Of a stretch of 64,000 bases of DNA, positions 34,668 through 44,038 are shown one piece after another. The stretch comes from Rothia halotolerans. GTDB taxonomy: Bacteria > Actinomycetota > Actinomycetes > Actinomycetales > Micrococcaceae. Below the pieces are notes generated by a model that was not told the DNA's origin, made no database searches, and saw only the letters and a list, made by a program, of their open reading frames with translations. Location of the stretch: NCBI RefSeq assembly GCF_004136635.1, contig NZ_NOIU01000001.1, positions 434,001-498,000 of the forward strand. The letters run 5' to 3'. Position 1 is the stretch's first letter, and each line of letters begins with the position of its first letter. The translations under genes were made by a program, and so were the position numbers.

Positions 34668-35768
34668 CTAGGCGTCCTCTCCCGCCCCCGGGACGAAGGC
34701 CGTGCCCGTCAGGACGATTCGCGCGGTCCGGGCCAGCCCCGCCGTCACCAGCGAGCCGTCCTCCCGGGTCTCCGCCGTGACGGTCACCGTGCCCTTCGGG
34801 TGGCGGATCGTGGTCTCGCCCGGCGGTTCGGCGGGCAGGACGGCGTCGAGCACCGTGCCTCCCAGCGCCGCCGCGGAGCCGAGAGCCAGCGCCACGGTCA
34901 CCGGCACCGCGTGGTGAAAGACCCCCATGGAGGTCACCCGCACGTCCACGGCGGCGCCCTCGGTGCCGGGGGCCACGCAGGCCACCCGCGGCACGGCGGC
35001 GCTGCCGGGCACGCCCATCCGCTCGCCGGCCTCGCGGCGCAGGGCCTCGAGCCGCGCCAGCAGGGCGGCGTCGGCGTTGAGCTCGGCGGGGCTCAGGGCG
35101 GGATCCACGCCCGCCTCGGCGGCGGCGTCGAGGATCACCAGGGGGTTCGAGACGTCCACGAGGCTGGCGCGCACGCCGTCGCCGAGCTCCGTGGTGCGCC
35201 CCTGCGGGAACACCGAGCCCGTCTTCTCCCCGCCGGGCTCCAGGAACCTCAGGTCGATGCGCGGGCCGGGCCCGCCGGCGCCGGACATCAGGTACTCGCC
35301 GGTGCGCGGGAGCCGGCCGCCCTCCAGCGGGTGCTCCAGGAGGAAGACCGCTCCGGTGTTGGCGTTCCAGACCCGCGCCGAGGCGCGCTCCCCTTCGCGC
35401 TCGAGCAGGCCCGCGTCCAGGGCATAGGCGCTCGCCGCCGCGCTCAGGTTCCCGCAGTTGCCGTTCCAGTCCACCGCCGCGGAGCCGACGGCAGGCTGCG
35501 CGAAGACCGTGACCAGGTCGACGCCGGCGGGACAGGAACCCTCCCACGGAAGGCCCCCGAGGTCCTCCGGCAGCCCCACGGCCATGACCTTGGAGTTCGA
35601 CGACGCCCCGCCGCCCAGGCCGTCCACGGCCAGCGGGTTGGGGCCGCCGATCAGCCCGACGCACAGGGCGTCGCGGGCCCGCGGATCGCGGGGCAGGTCC
35701 CGGACCCGGAGGAACACTCCTCGGCTGGTGCCGCCGCGGACCACGGACACGGGGATCTCACACGTCAT
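34668..35768 (-). CDS. PrpF/AcnD-accessory family isomerase
   Basis: 366-residue PrpF-family protein (methylaconitate cis-trans isomerase-like). The opening VRGGTSRGVFLR and GGGASSNSKVM blocks, and the second-half GERMGVPGSAAVPR, match this group, which shifts double bonds in tri- or dicarboxylic acids. The ATG at 35768 fits a GGGAGG ribosome site 9 bases upstream; the earlier ATG at 35777 abuts it. It follows a transporter gene on the same strand, suggesting uptake and conversion of a carboxylic acid; no prpC/D genes are adjacent, so the substrate is open. Confidence 0.85.
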   Translation of the reverse strand: MTCEIPVSVVRGGTSRGVFLRVRDLPRDPRARDALCVGLIGGPNPLAVDGLGGGASSNSKVMAVGLPEDLGGLPWEGSCPAGVDLVTVFAQPAVGSAAVDWNGNCGNLSAAASAYALDAGLLEREGERASARVWNANTGAVFLLEHPLEGGRLPRTGEYLMSGAGGPGPRIDLRFLEPGGEKTGSVFPQGRTTELGDGVRASLVDVSNPLVILDAAAEAGVDPALSPAELNADAALLARLEALRREAGERMGVPGSAAVPRVACVAPGTEGAAVDVRVTSMGVFHHAVPVTVALALGSAAALGGTVLDAVLPAEPPGETTIRHPKGTVTVTAETREDGSLVTAGLARTARIVLTGTAFVPGAGEDA

Positions 35769-35787
35769 GCCGCCCATCCTCCCTCGA

Positions 35788-37053
35788 TCACAGGCCGGTG
35801 GCCAGCGGGATGAGGCCGAGCAGCCCCGGGACCACCGCCGTCAGGCCCAGGGAGGTGGCCATGAAGATGCGGAACACGTCGTTCTGGCGCTCCTCCTCGG
35901 CGTTGCCCACCACCAGGGTCCCGGCGATGTGGATAGGGTTCATGACCATGAGACCGGAGGGCACCGCCACGGCGGCCACGACCCAGAAGACGGACGGGGA
36001 GTCGGCGAAGAAGCCGAAGACCAGGGGCATCGTCATGCTCAGCACGCCCAGGGCCGAGGACTCCACGTTGCAGAGCAGGGCCGTGAGGTAGGCCAGGGCG
36101 AACAGCAGCACCGCGCCCGAGGCCACGCCCCCGATGGCGCCCTGGATCGAGTCGATGGTCCCCACGGAGCGCAGCAGCCCCAGGTAGGTGAGCAGGCCGC
36201 CGATCAGCAGCACCGCGCCCCACGGCACCTGGGCGAACATCGCCTTCTGGGAGGGCCGGAACGCCAGCTGGAGCACCGCGGCCACCGCCATGGAGGTGAG
36301 TCCCACGTCCAGCCTGAAGGCCACCACGCACACCACGAACACCGCCAGCCCCACGAGGGAGGCGACCGCGTACGCCGGCGTCTGGACGCCCTTCCGGGAG
36401 TCGCGCCCCGCCTCGACCTGGGCCGCCTGGGGCTCGACGAGCATCTTCCCGCGCCGGCCCAGGACCCCGAAGACCACCTGGAGCACGGCGAGCGCCGCGG
36501 CGGTCACCACCACGGCCACCAGCCACAGGCCCCAGACCGGGTAGGTGACCCCGGCGTCGGCGGCGAGCTGGCGGATCGTGGCGCCCGTCGGGTTCAGCGG
36601 GGACATCCCCAGGCCGATCGAGCCCATGATCACGCCCAGCGCGTTGATCAGGTACGTCCCCCGGTACTTCACGGAGATGAACGCGATCAGCGGCACCAGG
36701 ATGGCCACCGGCCCCGTCCCGAAGATCCCCACCGTGGAGAGGAAGCCGCCCAGCACGAACCCCACCCACGGGATGAGCTTCCTCCGCTGCCCGACGACGC
36801 GGAACGCGCCCTCGATGACCCAGTGGATCGCGCCGCTGAGCTCCAGGTGGCTGAACATCAGGGAGACGCCGATGATCAGCACCACCAGGCTCGCGGGGAA
36901 GGCGGCGTAGATGTCGTCGGCGTCCGAGCCGGAGACCAGGACGAGGATGAAGGCGGCGCCCAGCGAGAGCGTGCCGATGTTGACCTTCTTCCAGATCGCC
37001 AGCACCAGGACGATGATCAGCAACGCCAGGGACAGCGTCTGGGGAATGGTCAC
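35788..37053 (-). CDS. Anion/carboxylate transporter (SLC13/ArsB-like)
   Basis: 421-residue membrane protein with about 11-12 spans in two repeats, each with a helix-hairpin carrying Asn-Pro: SPLNPTGAT and NPIHIAGTL. This is the layout of the ion transporter superfamily that includes divalent-anion:sodium symporters and CitM-type carriers. Given the neighbouring PrpF-like gene, a di- or tricarboxylate is the likely substrate. GTG start at 37053 with AGGAGG six bases before it. An inverted repeat lies upstream. Confidence 0.75.
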   Translation of the reverse strand: MTIPQTLSLALLIIVLVLAIWKKVNIGTLSLGAAFILVLVSGSDADDIYAAFPASLVVLIIGVSLMFSHLELSGAIHWVIEGAFRVVGQRRKLIPWVGFVLGGFLSTVGIFGTGPVAILVPLIAFISVKYRGTYLINALGVIMGSIGLGMSPLNPTGATIRQLAADAGVTYPVWGLWLVAVVVTAAALAVLQVVFGVLGRRGKMLVEPQAAQVEAGRDSRKGVQTPAYAVASLVGLAVFVVCVVAFRLDVGLTSMAVAAVLQLAFRPSQKAMFAQVPWGAVLLIGGLLTYLGLLRSVGTIDSIQGAIGGVASGAVLLFALAYLTALLCNVESSALGVLSMTMPLVFGFFADSPSVFWVVAAVAVPSGLMVMNPIHIAGTLVVGNAEEERQNDVFRIFMATSLGLTAVVPGLLGLIPLATGL

Positions 37054-37087
37054 TCGGCCTCCTGGAAACGTGACGTCTGCTACTAAA

Positions 37088-37117
37088 GTCCATAAGGAGG
37101 CTAACTATCTTGTGGAC
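37088..37117 (-). promoter_or_regulatory. Inverted repeat upstream of the transporter-prpF operon
   Basis: GTCCATAAG-N12-CTTGTGGAC, 9-bp arms with one mismatch, 35-64 bases before the GTG start. A possible operator; no regulator gene is adjacent. Confidence 0.4.
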
Positions 37118-37151
37118 CGGGGAGCAAACCGAGCGCGCTCGGCCCGCGGGC

Positions 37152-37712
37152 TCACATGCCGAACGCGTCCGGGTACGCCACGACGCCCCGCGGGAGGCCC
37201 GCCGCGGGGCGCAGGGGCAGGGCCATGAAGGCCTCGTCGGGCACCTCGAAGGGCGCGCGGATCCCCAGCCCGGAGGCCGGGACGAAGCCGAAGCGCGGAT
37301 AGTATCCGGCGTGCCCCAGCACGACGACGAGCCCCTCCCCGCGCTCCCTCGCGGCCTCCAGCGCTCCGCGGATCGCCGCGCTCCCCGCGCCCATGCGCTG
37401 CCGCTCCGGCAGCACCGCGCAGGGTGCGAGCGCGAGGGCCGGACGGCCGCCCACCGTGCAGCGGGTCAGCAGGGCGTGCCCGGCTACCGGACCCTCCCTG
37501 TCCTCGACGACGTAGGAGAGGCCCTCGATCCAGGCGGCGGGATCGGCGCGCAGGGCGTCCACGAGGTCCGCCTCCTCCGCGGTGGGGAAGGCGGCCTCCT
37601 CGACGGCCCGGACGGCGTCGTGATCGGCCGGGGTCTCGGGGCGGGCGCGCCAGGCGGGCGCTCCGGTAGCGGCGGCGGGACGCCGATTCTCGATGCGGTG
37701 GGGATCCCTCAT
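37152..37712 (-). CDS. GNAT family N-acetyltransferase (YhbS-like)
   Basis: 186-residue acetyl-CoA-dependent transferase. The acetyl-CoA loop LPERQRMGAGSAAIRG (Q/R-x-x-G-x-G) and the following VVVLGHAGYYPRFGF block place it with YhbS-like GNATs. Substrate unknown. The ATG has no clear ribosome site. It is divergent from the ornithine cyclodeaminase-like gene. Confidence 0.85.
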   Translation of the reverse strand: MRDPHRIENRRPAAATGAPAWRARPETPADHDAVRAVEEAAFPTAEEADLVDALRADPAAWIEGLSYVVEDREGPVAGHALLTRCTVGGRPALALAPCAVLPERQRMGAGSAAIRGALEAARERGEGLVVVLGHAGYYPRFGFVPASGLGIRAPFEVPDEAFMALPLRPAAGLPRGVVAYPDAFGM

Positions 37713-37787
37713 GCGCTCATCTCACCATGCGCCGCGAGGGGAGGCCCAGCCGGCTGAGCCGCCGCGGGGTCACAGTCCCGGCCCGAG

Positions 37788-37815
37788 TCGACACGGGGCG
37801 CCACGGCGTTAGACT
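37788..37815 (+). promoter_or_regulatory. Promoter of ornithine cyclodeaminase-like gene
   Basis: TCGACA (37788-37793), 16-bp spacer, TAGACT (37810-37815); leader about 50 nt with GGAGGAG before the TTG start. Confidence 0.55.
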
Positions 37816-37872
37816 CGCATCACACGCACCCGATCAGGCCCTCCGACGCTTTCGAGGGGCCGAGGAGGAGAG

Positions 37873-38805
37873 TTGCCCTCACCGCACAGCCCCGAGATCC
37901 GCTCCGTGGGCCCGGACCAGGTCATGGCCCATCTCCCGCTGCGGGCCGCCGTCGACGCCCTGCGTCAGGCGCTCCAGGAGGGGCTGGATCCCGCTCGGCA
38001 GGCCGCGCGGACCACCTCGCCCCTGACGAACGGCGAGTTCCTGCTCATGCCCAGCGAGTTCGAGGGCTACGCGGGGGTCAAGATCCTGACGGTGGCGCCG
38101 GGCAACCCGGCGCGGGGGCTGCCGAAGATCCAGGGCAGCTACATGCTCTTCGACGCCGAGACCCTCCAGCCGCTGGCCCTCATCGACGGGATCGCGCTCA
38201 CCTCGATCCGCACGCCCGCGGTCTCCGCTCTGGCCATCGACGCCCTGGCCGCGCCCGACGCCGCGGACCTCCTGGTCTTCGGCACCGGCCCCCAGGCCCT
38301 GCACCACGTCCGGGCCGCGGCGGCCGTGCGGCACCTGGGGCGGGTGGGCGTCGTCGGGCGCTCGGAGGAGAAGGCGCGCGAGCTGGCGCAGCGCCTGCTG
38401 GACGAGGGCTTCCCGGCCGAGGCCGCGAGCGCCGAGCGCGTCGCCGAGGCGGACGTCATCGCGTGCTGCACCAGCGCCCGGGAGCCGCTCTTCGACGGGT
38501 CGCGGGTCCGCCCGGAGGCGGTGGTCGTCGCGATGGGCTCCCACGAGCCGGGCGCCCGGGAGACCGACGACGCCCTCGCGGCCCGCGCGAGCGTGTACGT
38601 CGAGGACCGGGAGACGGCCCTGCGGGAGGCGGGCGACGTCGTGCTGGCGGTGGAGCACGGCGCGATCGCCGCCGATGAGCTGCTCGACGTCGCCACGATG
38701 CTGAACGAGCCTCGGCGGCCGGGGCCCGCCCTGGTCAAGACCGTGGGCATGGGCTGGCAGGACCTCGTCACGGCCCGGGCCCTCTTCGAGAACCTGCCGG
38801 GCTAG
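37873..38805 (+). CDS. Ornithine cyclodeaminase / mu-crystallin family protein
   Basis: 310-residue NAD(P)-dependent enzyme. The Rossmann motif VFGTGPQALHHVRA and VVGRSEEKARELA, with the substrate loop GYAGVKILTVAPGNPARGLP carrying the conserved lysine, define the family, which includes ornithine cyclodeaminase, alanine dehydrogenase and ketimine reductases. Substrate cannot be fixed. The start is TTG at 37873, backed by GGAGGAG six bases upstream and the absence of a nearby ATG. Confidence 0.85.
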   Translation: MPSPHSPEIRSVGPDQVMAHLPLRAAVDALRQALQEGLDPARQAARTTSPLTNGEFLLMPSEFEGYAGVKILTVAPGNPARGLPKIQGSYMLFDAETLQPLALIDGIALTSIRTPAVSALAIDALAAPDAADLLVFGTGPQALHHVRAAAAVRHLGRVGVVGRSEEKARELAQRLLDEGFPAEAASAERVAEADVIACCTSAREPLFDGSRVRPEAVVVAMGSHEPGARETDDALAARASVYVEDRETALREAGDVVLAVEHGAIAADELLDVATMLNEPRRPGPALVKTVGMGWQDLVTARALFENLPG

Positions 38806-38835
38806 GCCCGGCTCGGCGCCCCGGGCCGCCCCTGG

Positions 38836-38841
38836 CAGACT
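38836..38841 (+). promoter_or_regulatory. -10 box, possible leaderless promoter of hrpB
   Basis: CAGACT, 6 nt before the GTG start of hrpB. Confidence 0.4.
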
Positions 38842-38847
38842 GGAGGG

Positions 38848-41604
38848 GTGAGCACTTTCCCCCTGGAGGCCATCGCCGCGGGCCTGCCCGCGGCCGAGCT
38901 GATCCCGCGGCTGCGCCGCCTCGCCGCCGGCGGCGGGCCCGTCCGCGCCGTGGTGGACGCTCCTCCGGGCACCGGCAAGACGACGGTCGTCCCGCCGCTG
39001 CTCGCGGAGCTGCTGGCCGGACGGGAGGGGGCGGAGGGTCGCGCTCCGAGCGACGACTCGTCAGCCGGCTCCTTCGACGACTCGTCCATCAGGCCTTCCG
39101 ACGACTCGTCAGCCGGTCATCCTGACGACTCGTCGGCAGGCGCCGACGACTCGTCGCGCGGCGCCTCTGATCGTCCCCCGGTGCACGCCCCCGCCACCCG
39201 CGTCGTCGTGACCCAGCCCCGGCGGATCGCCGCGCGCTCCGCCGCCCACCGGCTGGCCCAGCTGAGCGGGCTCCGGCTCGGCGAGGAGGTCGGGTACACC
39301 GTGCGCGGCGAGCGCCGCGCCGGGCCCCGGACCGTGGTCGAGTTCGTGACCACCGGCGTGCTGCTGCGCCGGCTGGTGCGGGATCCCGAGCTGGCCGGCG
39401 TCTCCTGCGTGGTCATGGACGAGGTCCACGAGCGGCACCTCGACGCCGACCTCGCCTTCGGGATGCTGCGCCAGCTCGCGGAGCTGCGGGAGGACCTCTC
39501 GCTGGTCGCGATGTCCGCGACCCTGGACGCCCCGCTCTGGTCCCGGCTGCTCGGGACCGACGCGGAGCCGGCGCCGGTCGCCGCCGTGGAGGCCGCGCTG
39601 CACCCGCTGGAGGTGCGCTGGGCCCCGCCCGCCCGCGCCGCGCTCGACGCCCGCGGCGTCACCCGGGACTTCCTGGCCCACGTGGCCGCCACGGTGCTCG
39701 AGGACGTCGAGCGCCGCTCCCCCGCGGAGACCGGCGACCTGCTGGTCTTCCTCCCCGGCGCCCGGGAGATCGACGCCGTGGCGACCCGGCTCTCCGGCCG
39801 TCCCGGCCTCGAGGTCCATTCCCTCAGCGGCCGCACCCCGCCCGAGGAGCAGCGGCGCATCCTGGCCCCGCGGTCCGCGGCGGGACCGCGGCGGGTGATC
39901 CTGGCCACCAACGTCGCCGAGTCGGCGCTGACCGTGCCGGGCGTGCGCACGGTGGTCGATGCCGGGCTGGACCGCCAGCAGCGCCTGGACACCGTGCGCG
40001 GGATGAGCGGCCTGGTCACCGTGGGCGCCTCCAAGGCGGCCATGGCCCAGCGCGCGGGACGCGCCGCCCGCGAGGCCCCGGGCGCCGTGATCCGGTGCCT
40101 GGCCCAGAGCGAGCACGCCGCGCGCCCCGCGGCGACCCCGCCCGAGATCGTCACGAGCGACCTCACCGCGGCGATGCTCGACCTCGCCTGCTGGGGCGCG
40201 CCCGGCGGCGCCGGGCTCCGGCTGCCCGACGCCCCTCCCGAGCGCGCCCTCGCCGGCGCCCGCACCGTCCTCCGCGCGCTGGGCGCCCTCGACGACGCCG
40301 ACCGCGCCACCCCGCTCGGCCGCCGACTCGCCGCCGTCCCGGCCGACCCGCGCCTGGCCCGCGCCCTCTTCGACGGCGCGGAGCTCCTCGATCCCCGGGC
40401 CGCGGCGGAGACGGTCGCGGCCCTCGCCTCGGAGCGGCGCGCGCCGGGCTCCGACGCCTGGGCCCTGCTGCGCGAGCTGCGCCGGAGTCGGGACGAGCGG
40501 TGGCACCAGGACGTGCGCCGCTTCGGCCGGGAGCTCGCCGCTGCGGGGGACGGCCGGCCCGCGGCCGCCTCCTCGTCCCAGGCCGGATCCGACCGGCTCC
40601 CGGGCGCCCCCGCCACCGAGGCGGGGGCCGGGCTGGTGACGGCGCTGGCCTTCCCCGAGCGGATCGCCCGGCTCCGGCGGGGCAGCGAGGACGAGTACCT
40701 GCTGGCCTCGGGGTCGGGGGCCGTCCTGCCGCGGGAGTCCGCGCTGAAGGGCCACGAGTGGCTCGCGGTGGCCGAGGTCGGGCTCAGCGGCGGCCGGCCG
40801 CTGATCCGGTGCGCCGCCGTCGTCGACCAGGACACCGCCGAGCTGGCCGGATCCGAGCTGCTGGCCGAGGAGGAGGACGCCCGCTTCGACGGGAAGGTCA
40901 TCTCCCGCGACGTGCGGCGGCTCGGGGCGATCGAGCTGTCCTCCACGCCGCGCCGGCCCTCGCCCGCGGCGGGGCGGCACGCCGTCGCGGCGGCCCTGCA
41001 GCGGGACGGGCTGGAGACGTTCCTGCGGCCGGGCCCGGACTTCGAGTCCCTGCGCGGCCGGCTGGGCCTGCTGCGGGCCGTGTACGGCGAGCCGTGGCCC
41101 GACGTCCGGCTGGCGGCCCTGGAGGCCTCCGCCGAGGACTGGCTCGCCCCCGAGCTGGAGCGGATCGCCGGCGGCGCCTCGCGCCGGGGCGTCGACGCGG
41201 CGAGCGCTCTCCGGCGGCTCCTGCCCTGGCCGGAGGCCGCCCGCCTGGACGAGCTCGTGCCCGAGCGCGTCAGGGTGCCCAGCGGCTCCTCCGTGCGCCT
41301 GGCCTGGCCCGCGCCGGAGGACCACGAGGACGACGTCGCCCCGCCGGTCCTGGCCGTGAAATTACAGGAATGCTTCGGCTGGGCGGAGGGCCCCGCCGTG
41401 TGCGAGGGCCGCGTGCCCGTCCTGCTGCACCTGCTCTCCCCCGCCCGCCGGCCCCTGGCGGTCACCGCCGACCTCGCCTCCTTCTGGACCAACGCCTACC
41501 CCGGCGTGCGGGCGGAGAACCGCGGGCGCTACATCAAGCACCCCTGGCCCGAGGACCCCTGGAGCGCCCCGGCCACCGCCCGGACCAAGGCGCGGGGCGG
41601 CTAG
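38848..41604 (+). CDS. hrpB: ATP-dependent DEAH helicase HrpB
   Basis: 918-residue superfamily 2 helicase. Motifs appear in order: I GTGKTT (about residue 36), II DEVHERHLD, III SATLD, the HrpB linker SGRTPPEEQRR, and VI QRAGRAAR; the C-terminal HrpB domain ends in NRGRYIKHPWPEDPW. The role of HrpB in bacteria is unclear; it is an RNA helicase homologue of eukaryotic DEAH proteins. Between motifs I and Ia an in-frame insert of about 35 residues repeats DDSS every eight residues. GTG start at 38848. Confidence 0.93.
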   Translation: MSTFPLEAIAAGLPAAELIPRLRRLAAGGGPVRAVVDAPPGTGKTTVVPPLLAELLAGREGAEGRAPSDDSSAGSFDDSSIRPSDDSSAGHPDDSSAGADDSSRGASDRPPVHAPATRVVVTQPRRIAARSAAHRLAQLSGLRLGEEVGYTVRGERRAGPRTVVEFVTTGVLLRRLVRDPELAGVSCVVMDEVHERHLDADLAFGMLRQLAELREDLSLVAMSATLDAPLWSRLLGTDAEPAPVAAVEAALHPLEVRWAPPARAALDARGVTRDFLAHVAATVLEDVERRSPAETGDLLVFLPGAREIDAVATRLSGRPGLEVHSLSGRTPPEEQRRILAPRSAAGPRRVILATNVAESALTVPGVRTVVDAGLDRQQRLDTVRGMSGLVTVGASKAAMAQRAGRAAREAPGAVIRCLAQSEHAARPAATPPEIVTSDLTAAMLDLACWGAPGGAGLRLPDAPPERALAGARTVLRALGALDDADRATPLGRRLAAVPADPRLARALFDGAELLDPRAAAETVAALASERRAPGSDAWALLRELRRSRDERWHQDVRRFGRELAAAGDGRPAAASSSQAGSDRLPGAPATEAGAGLVTALAFPERIARLRRGSEDEYLLASGSGAVLPRESALKGHEWLAVAEVGLSGGRPLIRCAAVVDQDTAELAGSELLAEEEDARFDGKVISRDVRRLGAIELSSTPRRPSPAAGRHAVAAALQRDGLETFLRPGPDFESLRGRLGLLRAVYGEPWPDVRLAALEASAEDWLAPELERIAGGASRRGVDAASALRRLLPWPEAARLDELVPERVRVPSGSSVRLAWPAPEDHEDDVAPPVLAVKLQECFGWAEGPAVCEGRVPVLLHLLSPARRPLAVTADLASFWTNAYPGVRAENRGRYIKHPWPEDPWSAPATARTKARGG
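39052..39155 (+). repeat. In-frame 24-bp tandem repeat inside hrpB
   Basis: Five copies of GACGACTCGTC at 39052, 39076, 39100, 39124 and 39145 (periods 24, 24, 24, 21). The 11-mer is itself an inverted repeat. Each codes for Asp-Asp-Ser-Ser, so the helicase carries five DDSS units in what should be a short loop. Confidence 0.9.
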
Positions 41605-41802
41605 CGAGCCGGCGGCGGGGACGGGACGGCCCTGGGCGGGAGGAAGGGAGAGGACCCTGGACGAGTCGGAACGACCCCGGACGAGCGGACGGCGCGTGCA
41701 GGGCACGGCACATGCGTACAGGCCGGTCCCTGCAGGCTCCTCCTCGAGGCGGGGACAGCGGGCGCCGGGACAGAGGGAGGAGTCCGGCCTGCCCTCTCGC
41801 CC

Positions 41803-43956
41803 CTAGGCCTGCAGGGCGAGCGCGAAGGGCAGCACCGCCTCCGCCCCGGCGAGCCGCAGCTCCCGCGCGCACACGGTCATGGTCCAGCGGGAGTCGATGA
41901 GGTCGTCGACCAGCAGCACCGGCCCCCGCACCTCGGCCAGCCTCCCGGCGAGCTCCTCGCCCACCCGGAAGCGGCCCCACACCGAGGCCAGGCTGTAGGC
42001 GCTGTTGCCGCCGCGCCCGGCCGCGCCGGAGGGGAAGCCCTGAGCCCCCTCCAGCTCGCCGAGGTAGGGCAACCGGCCGGCCCCGGCCAGGCCGCGGGCC
42101 AGGGAGTCGACCAGGCGGGGACGCGAGGCGGAGGGGATCGCGACGACGCCGGCCGGCCGCCGCGCCCAGTCCCACTCGGCGAGCACCCCGACGCAGGCCC
42201 GGCCCAGGTCCGCGGGGACCTCGGCGTCGAGGGGGCGGCCGGCGTCGTCGTTGACGAAGACCTCGCGCAGCCGGTTGCCCCAGCCGAGGTCGGTCAGCCG
42301 GGCCAGGGCGCGACCCCGCTCGGCCCGCTCCTCCTCGGGGATCCTGCCCTTCTTCTCGATGCCGAGGGTGGGCAGGCCGGTGGGCCACTGGGCCCGCGGC
42401 TCCACCGGGACGCCCACACGGACCAGGCCGTGCCGGGCCCGGCGCGATGCCTCCTCGTCGACGTCGCGGGGGTACCAGGGGCCCGCGCAGACGTCGCAGC
42501 GGCCGCAGGGCTCGGCGGTGGCGTCGTCGAGTTCCCGGGCCAGGAACTGCATGCGGCAGGTGTGCCCGGCCTCGTAGTCCAGCATCGCGTTCTGCTCGCG
42601 GCGCCGGGCCTCGGCGATCCGGCCGTAGCGCTCGGCGTCGTAGGTCCAGGGCTTGCCGGTGGAGACCCAGCCGCCGGAGACCCGGTCCACGGCGTCCTCC
42701 ACCGCCAGCACCTTGAGCAGGAGCTCCAGGGAGGTGCGCTTGATGTTCACGGCGGCCTCGAGGGCGGCGACGGACATCGGCCCGCCGGCCCCCGCCAGCG
42801 CGGAGAGGACCTGCTGGGCGTTCTCCTCGGTGGGCATCGAGGCCGTGGCGAAGTACTTCCAGATCTCCGGGTCCTCGCGGCCGGGGAGCAGCAGGACGTC
42901 GGCGTTCTCGGTCGCGCGGCCCGCGCGCCCGACCTGCTGGTAGTACGCCACCGGCGAGGAGGGTGCGCCGAGGTGCACCACGAAGCCCAGGTCCGGCTTG
43001 TCGAAGCCCATCCCGAGCGCGCTGGTGGCCACGAGCGCCTTGACGCGGTTCTCCTTCAGCTCCCGCTCGGCCTCCTCCCGCTCGCCCGCGTCCGTGCGGC
43101 CGGTGTACGAGCGCACGTGGTACCCCGCCTCGGCGAGGATCCGCGCGGTGTCCTCCGCCGCGGAGATGGTCAGCGCGTAGACGATGCCGCTGCCGGGCAT
43201 CTCGCCCAGGTGCTCGATCAGCCACGCGATCCGGGCCGCGTTGTCCGGCAGGGTGAGGCAGCCCAGGCGCAGCGAGGCGCGGGAGAGCGGCCCGCGCAGG
43301 GTGAAGACGTCCCGGCCGCCCTCCCCGCCGACCCCCAGCTGCTCGCGGACGTCGGTGACCACGCGCTCGTTGGCCGTGGCGGTGGTGGCCAGCACCGGGA
43401 CCCCGGCCGGGAGCTCGCCGATCAGGTCGCGGATGCGGCGGTAGTCGGGGCGGAAGTCGTGTCCCCAGTCGGAGATGCAGTGGGCCTCGTCGATCACCAG
43501 CAGCGAGCAGGTGCGCAGCAGCTCCGGGGCCCATTGCTCCCGGAAGCGGGGGTTGTTCAGCCGCTCGGGGCTGATGAGCAGGACGTCCAGCTCCCCCGCG
43601 CCGATCCGGGCGCGGATGTCCTCCCACTCGGTGGCGTTGGCGGAGTTGACCGCGGCGGCCCGCACCCCCGCCCGCTCGGCCGCGGCCACCTGGTCCCGCA
43701 TGAGGGCCAGGAGCGGGGAGATGATCAGCGCCGGCCCGCCGCCCTGCTCCCGCGTCAGCAGCGAGGAGATGAAGTAGACCGCGGACTTCCCCCAGCCGGT
43801 CCGCTGGACCACCAGCGCGCGGGCGCGGTCCTCGACCAGGGCCCGGATGGCCTCGAACTGGCCGGGGTGGAAGTCGGCGTCGGGACGGCCCGTGAGCGCC
43901 TGCAGGTGGGCGCGGGCCTGGGCGTGGAGGTCGGTGGTGGCTGCTGCGGTGTCCAT
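41803..43956 (-). CDS. recQ: RecQ-family DNA helicase with phosphoribosyltransferase-like tail
   Basis: 717-residue 3'-5' DNA helicase. Core motifs are QRTGWGKSAV (I), DEAHCISDWGHDFRP (II), TATAN (III) and QQVGRAGR (VI). The RecQ zinc site CRMQFLAREL...CGRCDVC follows. Instead of an HRDC domain the last 200 residues form a phosphoribosyltransferase-like module with the PRPP motif VLLVDDLIDSRWT. The fusion is seen in actinobacterial RecQ-like proteins; the tail's role is unknown. A CACACT box is 7 nt before the ATG. The 200 bases between this gene and hrpB contain no feature I can support. Confidence 0.9.
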   Translation of the reverse strand: MDTAAATTDLHAQARAHLQALTGRPDADFHPGQFEAIRALVEDRARALVVQRTGWGKSAVYFISSLLTREQGGGPALIISPLLALMRDQVAAAERAGVRAAAVNSANATEWEDIRARIGAGELDVLLISPERLNNPRFREQWAPELLRTCSLLVIDEAHCISDWGHDFRPDYRRIRDLIGELPAGVPVLATTATANERVVTDVREQLGVGGEGGRDVFTLRGPLSRASLRLGCLTLPDNAARIAWLIEHLGEMPGSGIVYALTISAAEDTARILAEAGYHVRSYTGRTDAGEREEAERELKENRVKALVATSALGMGFDKPDLGFVVHLGAPSSPVAYYQQVGRAGRATENADVLLLPGREDPEIWKYFATASMPTEENAQQVLSALAGAGGPMSVAALEAAVNIKRTSLELLLKVLAVEDAVDRVSGGWVSTGKPWTYDAERYGRIAEARRREQNAMLDYEAGHTCRMQFLARELDDATAEPCGRCDVCAGPWYPRDVDEEASRRARHGLVRVGVPVEPRAQWPTGLPTLGIEKKGRIPEEERAERGRALARLTDLGWGNRLREVFVNDDAGRPLDAEVPADLGRACVGVLAEWDWARRPAGVVAIPSASRPRLVDSLARGLAGAGRLPYLGELEGAQGFPSGAAGRGGNSAYSLASVWGRFRVGEELAGRLAEVRGPVLLVDDLIDSRWTMTVCARELRLAGAEAVLPFALALQA

Positions 43957-44026
43957 GCCCTCCAGTGTGTCAGGGATCGGGGGCGCGACGGGGCGGGAGG
44001 GGTCTGCTGTGGATACGGGGGCTGGT

Positions 44027-44032
44027 TACGAT
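44027..44032 (+). promoter_or_regulatory. -10 box, leaderless promoter of MFS gene
   Basis: TACGAT, 6 nt before the ATG at 44039. Confidence 0.5.
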
Positions 44033-44038
44033 GAGGTC

